From: JBEKYH01 sp049511115
GTDB taxonomy: Bacteria > Planctomycetota > Phycisphaerae > Tepidisphaerales > Tepidisphaeraceae
NCBI GenBank assembly: GCA_049511115.1
Contig: JBEKYH010000203.1
Location: 1 to 8,518 of the forward strand
Direction: 5' to 3'
DNA: 8,518 nucleotides
Positions 1-6,204 of this stretch are shown here, one piece after another. Positions within the stretch are counted from its first letter, which is position 1. Each line of letters starts with the position of its first letter. A program made the position numbers and the translations under genes. The notes beneath the pieces were generated by a model. That model did not search any database. It was not told the origin of the DNA and saw only the letters and a program-made list of their open reading frames with translations.

Positions 1-1192
1 AACTCATCGCCATGCGATGATCGTCATAGGTGTCGATCTCCGCCGAGCGCGGATGCGTGGGCGGATGAATGGTCAAATCGCCGCCGTGGATTTCGACGCC
101 GGCGCCCAGCTTCGATAATTCCGCCTGGAGAGCCGCGAGCCGGTCGGTCTCTTTGTTGCGCAGCGTATGCAGGCCGCGGATGGTGGTCGATCCGTCGGCG
201 AACAGTGCGACGACGGCCAAAGTCTGCGCCGTATCCGGCATGGCCGACAGATCAACGTCGATCCCTTCCAGTTGAGAGGTGCCGGTGACGATTGTCTCGT
301 GGGCTGATTGCTTAACCTGCGCCCCCATCTGCCCCAGCACCTTGGCGAATTCGACATCCCCCTGCAAACTACGCGAGCCAAGCCCGGGGATAGTCACCTG
401 CGATCCCGCATGGATCGCCGCCGCCGCGAGGAAATAAGTCGCGTTGGAGGCGTCGGGTTCGATTGCATATTTGCCGGCGGCGTAAGTTCCCTGCGGCACA
501 ATGATGCGCCGCGGGTCGCCGGTTTCGGGGTCGCGGACAAGCTCGCAAATTACGCCGAATTCGTCCATGAGCCGCGTCGTCATCACGACGTACGGCCAGC
601 TTGTCTGACCCGATTCCAGATCAATCGACACTTCATGCCGCGCGTACGGCGCGATCATCAACACCGCCGACAAAAACTGGCTGCTCTTGGCCGCGCCCCA
701 GCGGGCGATCCCGCCGGCCAGGCCGTGCGCGCGCACGCGCACCGGCGGAAACCCCTGATTCTCCAGGCAATCCACGCGAGCGCCCAGGTGCTTCAATAAT
801 TCGAGCAATTCCCCGATCGGCCGCTGCCTCATGCGCGGCACGCCGTCGAGAACGAACTCGCCAGTGCCAAGCGCGCAAAGGGCCGTGAGGAATCGGATGG
901 TGGTGCCGCTGTTGCCGCAGAACAGCTCGGCCGCCGAGCGATCAATCCTGCCGCCGCAGCCGTGGACTTTGACGCTTAACGCAGCGCGGTCGATCTCCAA
1001 TGCGAAGCCAAGTTTCTCCAGCGAATCGAGCATCACCAGCGTGTCGTCGGCAAAGAGGACATTCGCCAGCTCGCTCACTCCATCGGCCAACGCCGCCAGC
1101 ACCAGCGCGCGGTTGGTCAGGCTCTTCGACCCCGGCGGCGTGATGACCGCCGTGAACGGGTCGGCAATCGGATTAAGCGTGAAATCGCTCAT
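1..1192 (-). CDS. aroA: 3-phosphoshikimate 1-carboxyvinyltransferase (EPSP synthase), C-terminus cut by window edge
   Basis: Cytoplasmic shikimate-pathway enzyme that transfers the enolpyruvyl group of PEP to shikimate-3-phosphate, giving EPSP for chorismate and aromatic amino acids. 397 codons are visible; family members have about 430, so roughly 30-40 C-terminal residues lie outside. Motifs seen: PPGSKSLTNRAL at residues 19-30 (substrate-binding Lys23, Ser24, Arg28); GNSGT at 93-97; RMRQRPIGEL near 120-129; SSQFL near 170; MPDTAQTLA with the likely catalytic Asp320; LRNKETDR with Glu348; and TYDDHRMAMS at the visible end. All key catalytic residues in the visible part are intact. The ATG is set by the family N-terminus and lies inside an ATGA overlap with the upstream tam stop codon, so translation is probably coupled to tam. 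The residue after GNSGTTIR is Phe, where the E. coli enzyme has Pro101. Identification is very secure; the frame is open to base 1. Confidence 0.96.
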   Translation of the reverse strand, partial: MSDFTLNPIADPFTAVITPPGSKSLTNRALVLAALADGVSELANVLFADDTLVMLDSLEKLGFALEIDRAALSVKVHGCGGRIDRSAAELFCGNSGTTIRFLTALCALGTGEFVLDGVPRMRQRPIGELLELLKHLGARVDCLENQGFPPVRVRAHGLAGGIARWGAAKSSQFLSAVLMIAPYARHEVSIDLESGQTSWPYVVMTTRLMDEFGVICELVRDPETGDPRRIIVPQGTYAAGKYAIEPDASNATYFLAAAAIHAGSQVTIPGLGSRSLQGDVEFAKVLGQMGAQVKQSAHETIVTGTSQLEGIDVDLSAMPDTAQTLAVVALFADGSTTIRGLHTLRNKETDRLAALQAELSKLGAGVEIHGGDLTIHPPTHPRSAEIDTYDDHRMAMS

Positions 1193-1968
1193 CGGTAAGC
1201 CACGATAAATAGCCGCCGGAACGGAAAGATGATCCGCCCATCCGGCCGCGGCCGGTAGGCCGCTGAAATCAATTCCAGATATTCGCCGGAGAATTGTGCA
1301 CGCTCCTCTTTCGACGAAAGCGCCTCAAGAAACGGCCGCAATCCCGTGCCGCGATACCATTCGACGATATCGCTCGCCGTTGGCATGATGTGAAGGTATT
1401 CGGTCTCCCAGATATCCAGTCGGGCCGCATGAGGCGAAAGCGCATCGTAATAGAAGGCCGGGTGGTGTACATGCCACTCGCGCACGCCGCCGATGGGGAA
1501 ACGATCCATCCACCTGGGCGAGGATGCCAATTCGCGCATGGCTAAATGCGCGGGGGCGTCATAATTGCACGGCACCTGCACCGCCAGCGCCCCGCCGGGT
1601 GTCACGCGCGCCATCAGGCTCGGATAGAGCGTGGCATGGTCATCCACCCACTGTAATGCGGCGTTGGAAAATACAACGTCCCACGTCGCGCCGTTCCTGC
1701 CGGCCCAATCGTGAATATCGAGGACGGTCCAATCGCCTGATGGATAAGACTTGCGGGCCGCCGCGATCATATCGGCCGAGCTATCCAGGCCGATGATTTT
1801 TGCATCGGGCCAGCGCGCCGCCAGAACCACCGTGCTGTTCCCCGGCCCGCAGCCGAGGTCAATGACGCGAGCGGGGGCGTCAATTTCCACGCGATCGGCC
1901 AAATCCCGGCACGGCCGGGAGCGCTGATCGGCGAATTTGAGGTACTGCGCTGCATTCCACGTGGGCAT
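1189..1968 (-). CDS. tam: trans-aconitate 2-methyltransferase
   Basis: SAM-dependent class I methyltransferase that by family knowledge monomethylates trans-aconitate, a spontaneous by-product and inhibitor of the citrate cycle. At 259 residues it is close to E. coli Tam (about 252). Sequence signs: N-terminal WNAAQYLKFADQRSRP, matching the Tam signature WNxxxYLxFxxxRSRP; SAM motif I VIDLGCGPGNS at 35-45; acidic residue of motif II in GLDSS (Asp62); DIHDW near 84-88; SNAALQWVDDH at 101-111; TGLRPFLEAL near 188-197; and the C-terminal RRLFIVAYR, also typical of Tam. The ATG gives the family's usual N-terminus. No Shine-Dalgarno sequence precedes it, but a TATAAA hexamer lies 8 nt upstream. The stop codon overlaps aroA's start as ATGA. 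The pairing with aroA has no obvious metabolic logic. A different small-acid methyltransferase specificity cannot be excluded. Confidence 0.92.
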   Translation of the reverse strand: MPTWNAAQYLKFADQRSRPCRDLADRVEIDAPARVIDLGCGPGNSTVVLAARWPDAKIIGLDSSADMIAAARKSYPSGDWTVLDIHDWAGRNGATWDVVFSNAALQWVDDHATLYPSLMARVTPGGALAVQVPCNYDAPAHLAMRELASSPRWMDRFPIGGVREWHVHHPAFYYDALSPHAARLDIWETEYLHIMPTASDIVEWYRGTGLRPFLEALSSKEERAQFSGEYLELISAAYRPRPDGRIIFPFRRLFIVAYR

Positions 1969-1976
1969 GGATGGTT

Positions 1977-1982
1977 TTTATA
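1977..1982 (-). promoter_or_regulatory. Possible -10 element for tam-aroA
   Basis: TATAAA on the minus strand (5 of 6 to the sigma70 -10 consensus) ends 8 nt before the tam ATG. Transcription would then begin at or within a base or two of the start codon, which would fit the missing ribosome-binding site. No good -35 hexamer lies at the right spacing; that position falls at the edge of the palindromic repeat at 2000-2026. This is inference from sequence only. Confidence 0.35.
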
Positions 1983-1999
1983 GCATTTCACTCACCGAC

Positions 2000-2026
2000 A
2001 AAAGGCCACGCAGTGCGTGGCTTTTT
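2000..2026. repeat. 27-nt palindromic element, copy A (intergenic)
   Basis: Near-perfect inverted repeat, AAAAGGCCACGCA around a central G, then TGCGTGGCTTTTT; 13-nt arms with one G-T wobble. The same element occurs twice more, inside the nuclease gene at 2491-2517 and 2542-2568, with matching flanks (GACA before copies A and C). This copy lies between the divergent tam and nuclease genes, about 30 nt upstream of the tam ATG. It looks like a rho-independent hairpin with A and T tracts, but no gene ends here, so a terminator role for a visible gene is unlikely. A REP-like or small mobile palindrome fits better. Confidence 0.8.
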
Positions 2027-2185
2027 CAGAACTGAATTCCTCGACCCCAACAGCGGGCATGCGCCTGTGGCCGAATTGAAGGCCGGGTCTCGAACCGATG
2101 CGCTTCACTTACCGCATGGTTTGGCGATAAGCTGAGGGTGCGGCAGATCGTTCGTCAAAGCGATTGCGACAGCGGGTTGGATGCA

Positions 2186-3367
2186 ATGAAGAATAAAAAG
2201 CGAACCCAACTTTACGCTCGCGTCCGCGACATCCTGGAATCGGCGCAATCCAGCGCGGCGCGCTCGGTGAACACAACCCAGGTGATAGCCAACTGGCTGA
2301 TCGGCCGCGAGATCGTCGAGGAGGAACAGGGCGGATCGCCCAGGGCAAAGTACGGCGCCGGAGTGATGAAAGACCTGTCAACCCGTTTGACTAAAAATTA
2401 CGGAGGCGGATTCTCGTTGAGTTTCTTGAAGGAAATGAAGTCTCTGTACCTCATCTATCCCTATTTATTGGGCGACGAAGTTCCCCGTACAAAAGGCCAC
2501 GCAGTGAGTGGCCTTTTGCCCACCCATCAATCCGCGCCGACAAAAGGCCACGCGGTGCGTGGCCTTTTCAAAGACCGAGGCGAGCACGCCGGCGTCGGCT
2601 CCATTTCCAAAAGGTCCTGGCAACCAGGCCTGCTGCATTCCAGTTTATCGTGGACGCACTATCGCATGTTGCTACGCGTGGAGAACAAGGAGGCCAGATC
2701 TTTCTACGAGATCGAGTCCATCAAGAACGGATGGTCCGCCCGGGAGACGGAGCGCCAAATCAACAGCCTATTATATCAGCGGCTGGCATTGAGCAGGGAC
2801 AAGAAAGGCCTCATGCGGCTGGCGAAAAAAGGCCAGGAAGTGCAGACGCCTAAGGATATTTTCAAAGACCCGATGGTCATGGAATTCGTGGGGTCGCCTC
2901 GTTCACCACGCTTTACGGAATCTGATCTGGAACAGGCGCTCATCAATAATCTTCAAGCCTTTTTACTGGAAATGGGCAAGGGATTTGCATTTGTTTCGCG
3001 TCAGGAGCGCATCACAATCGACGGCGATCATTTTTATATTGACCTGGTCTTCTACCACACTGTCTTGAAGTGTTTCGTTCTGGTCGACCTCAAGGCCGGC
3101 AAGCTCACGCATCAGGACCTTGGCCAACTCCAGCTCTATGTCAATTACTACGACCGCGAGCGCCTGTCCAAGGGCGACAATCCGACCCTTGGCTTGATTC
3201 TCTGCACCGATAAGAACGACGCGGTGGTGAGATATACGTTGGGCCAAGATCAGCAAAACAAGATATTCACAAGCCAATATCACTTGTATGTCCCTACCGA
3301 GGCGGCACTGAAAGCCGAAATCCGTCGAGAATTGCGATTGTTTCAGCATCGGGAACATAACCCGTGA
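2186..3367 (+). CDS. YhcG/DUF1016-family PD-(D/E)XK nuclease with two palindromic repeats in its linker
   Basis: 393 residues. The N-terminal DUF1016_N-like domain (about 1-95) contains NTTQVIANWLIGREIVEEEQ and KYGAGVMKDLSTRL. The C-terminal nuclease domain (about 150-385) contains SWTHYR, ARSFYEIESIKNGWSARE, QINSLLYQRL, DKKGLM and LEQALINNLQAFLLEMGKGF. The PD-(D/E)XK core reads FYIDLVF (Asp286) and LVDLKAGK (Asp301, Lys303), followed by QLQLYVNYY (Gln314, Tyr318), so it looks catalytically competent. The family is predicted to act on DNA and is common near restriction, toxin and other mobile genes; its precise substrate is not settled. The linker (about 100-145) contains TKGHAVSGLL and TKGHAVRGLF, each encoded by a 27-nt palindrome. 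The ATG at 2186 matches the usual N-terminus (MKNKKRTQLYARVRDIL). An in-frame GTG at 2138 would add 16 residues that look unlike the family. Neither start has a convincing Shine-Dalgarno sequence. Confidence 0.92.
   Translation: MKNKKRTQLYARVRDILESAQSSAARSVNTTQVIANWLIGREIVEEEQGGSPRAKYGAGVMKDLSTRLTKNYGGGFSLSFLKEMKSLYLIYPYLLGDEVPRTKGHAVSGLLPTHQSAPTKGHAVRGLFKDRGEHAGVGSISKRSWQPGLLHSSLSWTHYRMLLRVENKEARSFYEIESIKNGWSARETERQINSLLYQRLALSRDKKGLMRLAKKGQEVQTPKDIFKDPMVMEFVGSPRSPRFTESDLEQALINNLQAFLLEMGKGFAFVSRQERITIDGDHFYIDLVFYHTVLKCFVLVDLKAGKLTHQDLGQLQLYVNYYDRERLSKGDNPTLGLILCTDKNDAVVRYTLGQDQQNKIFTSQYHLYVPTEAALKAEIRRELRLFQHREHNP
2491..2517. repeat. 27-nt palindromic element, copy B (in frame within nuclease gene)
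   Basis: AAAAGGCCAC (2491-2500) pairs with GTGGCCTTTT (2508-2517). The 7-nt centre can extend the stem except for one mismatch, where A replaces the C of the other copies. The repeat with its upstream AC reads ACA AAA GGC CAC GCA GTG AGT GGC CTT TTG in the gene's frame, giving TKGHAVSGLL. It starts exactly 51 nt (17 codons) before copy C, preserving phase. Confidence 0.85.
2542..2568. repeat. 27-nt palindromic element, copy C (in frame within nuclease gene)
   Basis: Perfect 12-nt arms, AAAAGGCCACGC (2542-2553) and GCGTGGCCTTTT (2557-2568), around a 3-nt GGT loop. With its upstream AC it encodes TKGHAVRGLF in the nuclease frame, the same phase as copy B. The right arm of copy B and the left arm of copy C can also pair across a 22-nt loop (2508-2518 with 2541-2551). 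Confidence 0.88.
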
Positions 3368-3428
3368 TTCGCGTTGTCGTACGCCGTCGGGTATCGCCCC
3401 CTCTCCTGAATCTTCTGAACCCATCCGC

Positions 3429-3456
3429 TTGCCGCCGGCCCGGCAATTTGTACAAT
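3429..3456 (+). promoter_or_regulatory. Putative sigma70-type promoter for atpD
   Basis: TTGCCG (3429-3434) and TACAAT (3451-3456, 5 of 6 to the -10 consensus) are separated by 16 nt. Initiation near 3463 would give a leader of about 70 nt that contains the atpD ribosome-binding site. The -35 hexamer is the left arm of a 6-bp inverted repeat (TTGCCG at 3429-3434, CGGCAA at 3441-3446), which could be a regulator site or chance. Confidence 0.42.
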
Positions 3457-3518
3457 CCCTGCCCCTGGCTTGCCGTTGTCATAAGCGGCTTGGCCGGTGG
3501 GGAAACCATCAACAGAAC

Positions 3519-3524
3519 AAGGAT
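3519..3524 (+). promoter_or_regulatory. atpD: Ribosome-binding site deciding the atpD start
   Basis: AAGGAT lies 7 nt upstream of the ATG at 3532. It supports that ATG over the upstream in-frame codons back to about 3364, whose translation (arginine-, proline- and cysteine-rich) does not resemble an ATP synthase subunit. Several other genes in this window lack a comparable site. Confidence 0.6.
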
Positions 3525-3531
3525 TTTTGCC

Positions 3532-4953
3532 ATGCCAGCTACCGGAAAGATCACCGAAGTCATCGGCTCGACGTTCGCAGCCCATTTCCCCGAAGACCAG
3601 CTTCCCAAGATTTATAACGCCCTCAAAGTCTCCCACGAGGAAAACGGCCACGTCGTCAATCTGACCGGCGAGGTCCAGCAGCACCTCGGCGGCGGGCGCG
3701 TCCGGGCGGTCGCCCTTGGCTCGACCGATGGCCTTCGCCGCGGCTTGGATTGCATTGATACCGGCGAGCCGGTCTCGGTGCCGGTCGGCAAGGAGACCCT
3801 GGGCCGCGTGTTCAATCTTCTGGGCGACACCATCGACAATCGCGGCCCCTGCGGCGCAACCCAGCGGCGCACAATTCACCGCGATCCGCCGGAATTCATG
3901 GACCTGACCCCCAAGGCCGAAGTCTTCGAGACGGGCATCAAGGTAATCGACCTCCTCACGCCCTTTGTCCGCGGCGGCAAGGCCGGCCTGTTCGGCGGGG
4001 CGGGGTTGGGAAAGACGGTCGTCATTCAGGAACTCATCGCCCGCATCGCCCAGCAGCACGGCGGATATTCCGTCTTTGCCGGCGTCGGCGAGCGCACCCG
4101 CGAGGGAACTGACCTGTGGCTGGAAATGCAGGAAGCCCAGATCGGCACCACCGGCAAGCACGTCATCGACCAGACGGTCATGGTCTTCGGCCAGATGAAC
4201 GAGCCGCCGGGAGCGCGTCTCCGCGTCGCCCTGACGGCCCTCACGATGGCCGAGTATTTTCGCGATGACACCGGCGCCGACACGCTCCTGTTCATCGACA
4301 ACATCTTCCGTTTTACGCAGGCCGGCAGCGAAGTGTCGGCCCTGCTGGGGCGCATGCCCAGCGCCGTGGGATACCAGCCGACCCTGGCGACGGAGATGGG
4401 CGAGCTTCAGGAGCGAATCACCAGCACCAAGAAGGGGGCCATCACCAGCGTGCAGGCCATTTACGTGCCCGCCGACGATCCGACCGATCCGGCTCCGGCC
4501 AATGCGTTTGCGCACCTTGATGCGTTCATTTATCTCGAGCGAAACATCGCCGCCAAGGGCATCTATCCGGCCGTCGATCCGCTGGCCAGCAGCTCCAAGG
4601 CGCTCAGCGCCGAAATCGTCGGCGAGGAACATTACGCCGTGGCCCGCAAGGTGCAGAACATGCTCCAGCGCTACCGTGATTTGCAGGACATCATCGCCAT
4701 CTTGGGCGTGGACGAATTGAGCGAAGAGGACAAGCTCATCGTCGGCCGCGCCCGCAAGATCGAACGCTTCTTCAGCCAGCCGTTCTTCGTGGCCGAGCAA
4801 TTTACGGGCAAGAAGGGAAGCTACACCAAGATCGCCGACACCATCCGCAGCTTTGAGGAAATCTGCTCGGGCAAGGCTGACGATCTCCCCGAAAGCGCAT
4901 TTTTGTATGTCGGATCGATTGATGAGGTAAGGGAGCGGGCGAAGGGGATGTGA
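3532..4953 (+). CDS. atpD: F-type ATP synthase subunit beta, apparently without neighbouring atp genes
   Basis: Catalytic subunit of the F1 headpiece, on the cytoplasmic face of the membrane, coupling proton (or sodium) flow to ATP synthesis. 473 residues, the usual length. Order of motifs: N-terminal beta barrel beginning GKITEVIG; VPVGKETLGRVFNLLG near 83-98; Walker A GGAGLGKT at 155-162; GERTREG with catalytic Glu187; Walker B LLFID with Asp256; SEVSALLGRMPSAVGYQPTL; GIYPAVDPL near 343-351; and DELSEED at 394-400, the loop that contacts gamma and epsilon. All key residues are present. Walker A has Leu159 where Val is the commonest residue, and the text reads DAFIYLERNIAAKG where many bacteria have DATTVLSR-type wording; I recall DAFIYLER from planctomycete beta subunits, which is part of the taxonomic guess. 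Unlike the usual order, no gamma gene precedes it and no epsilon gene (atpC) follows; its neighbours are a nuclease and an unknown gene. Confidence 0.95.
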   Translation: MPATGKITEVIGSTFAAHFPEDQLPKIYNALKVSHEENGHVVNLTGEVQQHLGGGRVRAVALGSTDGLRRGLDCIDTGEPVSVPVGKETLGRVFNLLGDTIDNRGPCGATQRRTIHRDPPEFMDLTPKAEVFETGIKVIDLLTPFVRGGKAGLFGGAGLGKTVVIQELIARIAQQHGGYSVFAGVGERTREGTDLWLEMQEAQIGTTGKHVIDQTVMVFGQMNEPPGARLRVALTALTMAEYFRDDTGADTLLFIDNIFRFTQAGSEVSALLGRMPSAVGYQPTLATEMGELQERITSTKKGAITSVQAIYVPADDPTDPAPANAFAHLDAFIYLERNIAAKGIYPAVDPLASSSKALSAEIVGEEHYAVARKVQNMLQRYRDLQDIIAILGVDELSEEDKLIVGRARKIERFFSQPFFVAEQFTGKKGSYTKIADTIRSFEEICSGKADDLPESAFLYVGSIDEVRERAKGM

Positions 4954-4955
4954 TC

Positions 4956-5038
4956 CCGCCACGCGTTTGCGACATCGCAAGACTTCCGCATCAGGCGGCC
5001 TAGAATTTGGTGCAGCGGATCGCTTCGGGTGGCAGCGC
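4956..5038. other. Imperfect inverted repeat in the spacer after atpD
   Basis: The 192-nt spacer between atpD and the next gene holds several palindromic pieces: TTGCGA/TCGCAA (4967-4972 and 4975-4980), CCGC/GCGG around 4986-4998, and a loose outer match between GCCACGCG near 4959 and the reverse complement of CGGGTGGC near 5026-5033. Read on the minus strand in one frame, part gives CHPKRS and later AEVLRC. These resemble the translated form of a widespread interspersed repeat (HPERSEGS and EILRCAQ type) that I have seen in many environmental bacterial genomes. This could be a decayed repeat or a structured 3' end of the atpD mRNA. No T-tract terminator is evident. Confidence 0.25.
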
Positions 5039-5145
5039 GTAGCGGCCAAGAAGCATAGGAGAGGGACCCACTTGGGAGATGCCCCTTGCAACCGACACCC
5101 CAGCCAAAGCCAACGCTCCAAGCGGCCGATGATCCGCCGATCACC

Positions 5146-5580
5146 ATGGTCGCTCTGATCAATCCGTCGATTCTTCTGATGGATTCGCGCAACGACCTGC
5201 AGCTTCTTCTGTCCCGCGACACCCTGATCGACCCGGATGCGATTTACCTCCGCGGCGTGCGGCTGATTGCCATTCCAGTCGGATGGCGTCTTTGGCTCAT
5301 TCGCCTGACCAGCCGATTCTTCAAAATCAGGCTCCCCAACGAACTCGAATTCCTGCAACTGCGCGTCGATACGGAAAAGAATCCATCGCCGGTTACCGCT
5401 TGCGAGAAGGAAATTGGTAAGGCCAAAAAGCCCACGCCATTGATTCCGCTGACGGACACCGAATACCAAACGCTGATGGAAATGAACGGACGAACGCTGC
5501 ACCGGTGGGTGGTTGAGCGATTTGGGTTGGAATCTCGTTCGGCGAGATCATTTAAGACAACGCGGCGGCGCGCGGCGTAA
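5146..5580 (+). CDS. Hypothetical protein
   Basis: 144 residues from the ATG at 5146; I do not recognise the family. Codon third positions favour G and C as in neighbouring genes, which supports real coding. Visible features: an amphipathic or hydrophobic stretch (IPVGWRLWLIRLTSRFFKIRL, about residues 42-62) too rich in arginine for a clear membrane helix; a lysine- and proline-containing linker; and a basic C-terminal tail (FKTTRRRAA). No signal peptide, metal-binding or catalytic motif stands out. An alternative TTG start at 5086 has a GGGAG 7 nt upstream and would add 20 proline-rich residues; the ATG has no ribosome-binding site, so the start is uncertain. It converges on the parE-like gene, with 22 nt between stop codons, and may share atpD's transcript since no terminator is obvious. 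Confidence 0.55.
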   Translation: MVALINPSILLMDSRNDLQLLLSRDTLIDPDAIYLRGVRLIAIPVGWRLWLIRLTSRFFKIRLPNELEFLQLRVDTEKNPSPVTACEKEIGKAKKPTPLIPLTDTEYQTLMEMNGRTLHRWVVERFGLESRSARSFKTTRRRAA

Positions 5581-5602
5581 GTTGCAATCGTCGGGGAACC
5601 TA

Positions 5603-5938
5603 CTATTCGACGTTTCGCATCCGTAACTCCAATGCCGCGCCGAGATTACGAGCGCCGTGCATAATTGCCAACACCTCGATCCCATCCTCAATTGGCCGAT
5701 AGAAAATGAGGTAATTGCGAAAACCTGACGGCATTGGAAGAACGCGAACTCCAGACAGATGCGGCAGCGAAGAATCCCAGGTTCGGCCCATTCCGGGCAT
5801 TGCGGAAAGACGCCCCATGGTCTCCTCCGCCACTTTCAGAAACCGTTCCGCTGGCGCCAATTTGTCTTGGGCGATGAAGGTGCCGATCTCGATAAGGTCG
5901 CGCTCAACTTGCGGTCTTCTTATCAATCTGCGTTTCAT
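5603..5938 (-). CDS. parE: ParE/RelE-superfamily toxin
   Basis: 111 residues, slightly longer than typical ParE (about 95-105). Sequence signs of the fold: an N-terminal strand, then PQVERDLIEIGTFIAQD and the helix APAERFLKVAEETMGRLSAMPGMGR; LPHLSGVRVLPM; FRNYLIFYRPIEDGIEVLAIMHGARNLGAAL (about 73-103), matching the ParE pattern of a basic residue before YLIFYR and a terminal HGxRD-like motif, here HGARN with Asn in place of the frequent Asp. ParE toxins characterised so far poison DNA gyrase, whereas RelE relatives cleave mRNA; the sequence favours the ParE branch, but the target here is inferred. The gene follows its antitoxin with an ATGA overlap, implying translational coupling and one transcript from the promoter at 6205-6233. 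Confidence 0.87.
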   Translation of the reverse strand: MKRRLIRRPQVERDLIEIGTFIAQDKLAPAERFLKVAEETMGRLSAMPGMGRTWDSSLPHLSGVRVLPMPSGFRNYLIFYRPIEDGIEVLAIMHGARNLGAALELRMRNVE

Positions 5939-6198
5939 TTTTCACTGCGCCGTGCCGCCCGCTTGACGACTTCCTCTCGGATTCGCTTCCAGTCCTTGCG
6001 TGTCATCGGCGTTGCCGGGCCGCTCGAGATCGCCTTCGTAAGATGGGCGTCAATTCGCGCCCGGGCCTGCTCGATCTGCTGACGGCGCAGCACTTCGCGG
6101 ACATATTCGCTTGCCGTGCTGTAGCCGCCGCTGGCGACCTGCTCCTCAATCCATTCCTTGAGCGGGCCGGGGAGGGAAATGTTCATCGAAGTGCGCAT
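5935..6198 (-). CDS. parD: ParD-type ribbon-helix-helix antitoxin
   Basis: 87 residues. The N-terminus MRTSMNISLPGPLKEWIEEQVASGGYSTASEYVREVLRR is the classic ParD/CopG ribbon-helix-helix module: a short DNA-binding strand (about 4-9) followed by two helices that form the dimer. The C-terminal part (about 40-87: QIEQARARIDAHL, then MTRKDWKRIREEVVKRAARR) should be the segment that wraps and neutralises the toxin. As in the family, the dimer is expected to bind the promoter and autorepress the operon. The start at 6198 gives the usual ParD N-terminus; a second Met at residue 5 is possible. No Shine-Dalgarno sequence precedes the ATG, and the -10 hexamer ends only 6 nt upstream, so the mRNA may have no leader. 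Confidence 0.88.
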   Translation of the reverse strand: MRTSMNISLPGPLKEWIEEQVASGGYSTASEYVREVLRRQQIEQARARIDAHLTKAISSGPATPMTRKDWKRIREEVVKRAARRSEK

Positions 6199-6204
6199 AT
6201 TGTG

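Noticed and set aside
308..799. A 163-codon plus-strand open frame
   Set aside because: Antisense to aroA, whose motifs run through the whole stretch.
2083..2100. TCGAACC segment resembling part of a tRNA T arm (either strand)
   Set aside because: The flanking bases cannot form the 5-bp T stem, and no acceptor or anticodon stem is found.
2489..2570. CRISPR array
   Set aside because: Only two adjacent repeats, they are palindromes read in frame within a gene, and no cas gene is present.
2612..2631. Hairpin AGG-T-CCTGG / CCAGG-CCT after an AAAAGG, a possible fourth palindromic element
   Set aside because: It has a bulge and different stem bases, and it encodes WQPG, which I recall as native text in DUF1016 proteins just before SWTHYR.
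3429..3446. TTGCCG / CGGCAA inverted repeat as terminator of the nuclease gene
   Set aside because: The spacer between arms is itself GC-rich and only three T residues follow; the promoter reading for atpD fits better.
5079..5132. A 17-residue reading frame with an AGGAGAGGG upstream
   Set aside because: Spacing of 13 nt is long, the peptide has no recognisable features and it is embedded in a repeat-like spacer; kept only as a remote leader-peptide possibility.
3343..5502. A 719-codon open frame on the minus strand antisense to atpD and the next gene
   Set aside because: It lies opposite a clear atpD. Its translation is low in recognisable motifs, and its openness follows from the strong G/C bias at third codon positions.
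5532..5548. ATCTCG / CGAGAT hairpin near the end of the hypothetical gene
   Set aside because: Inside coding sequence with no following T tract, so there is no support for a terminator.
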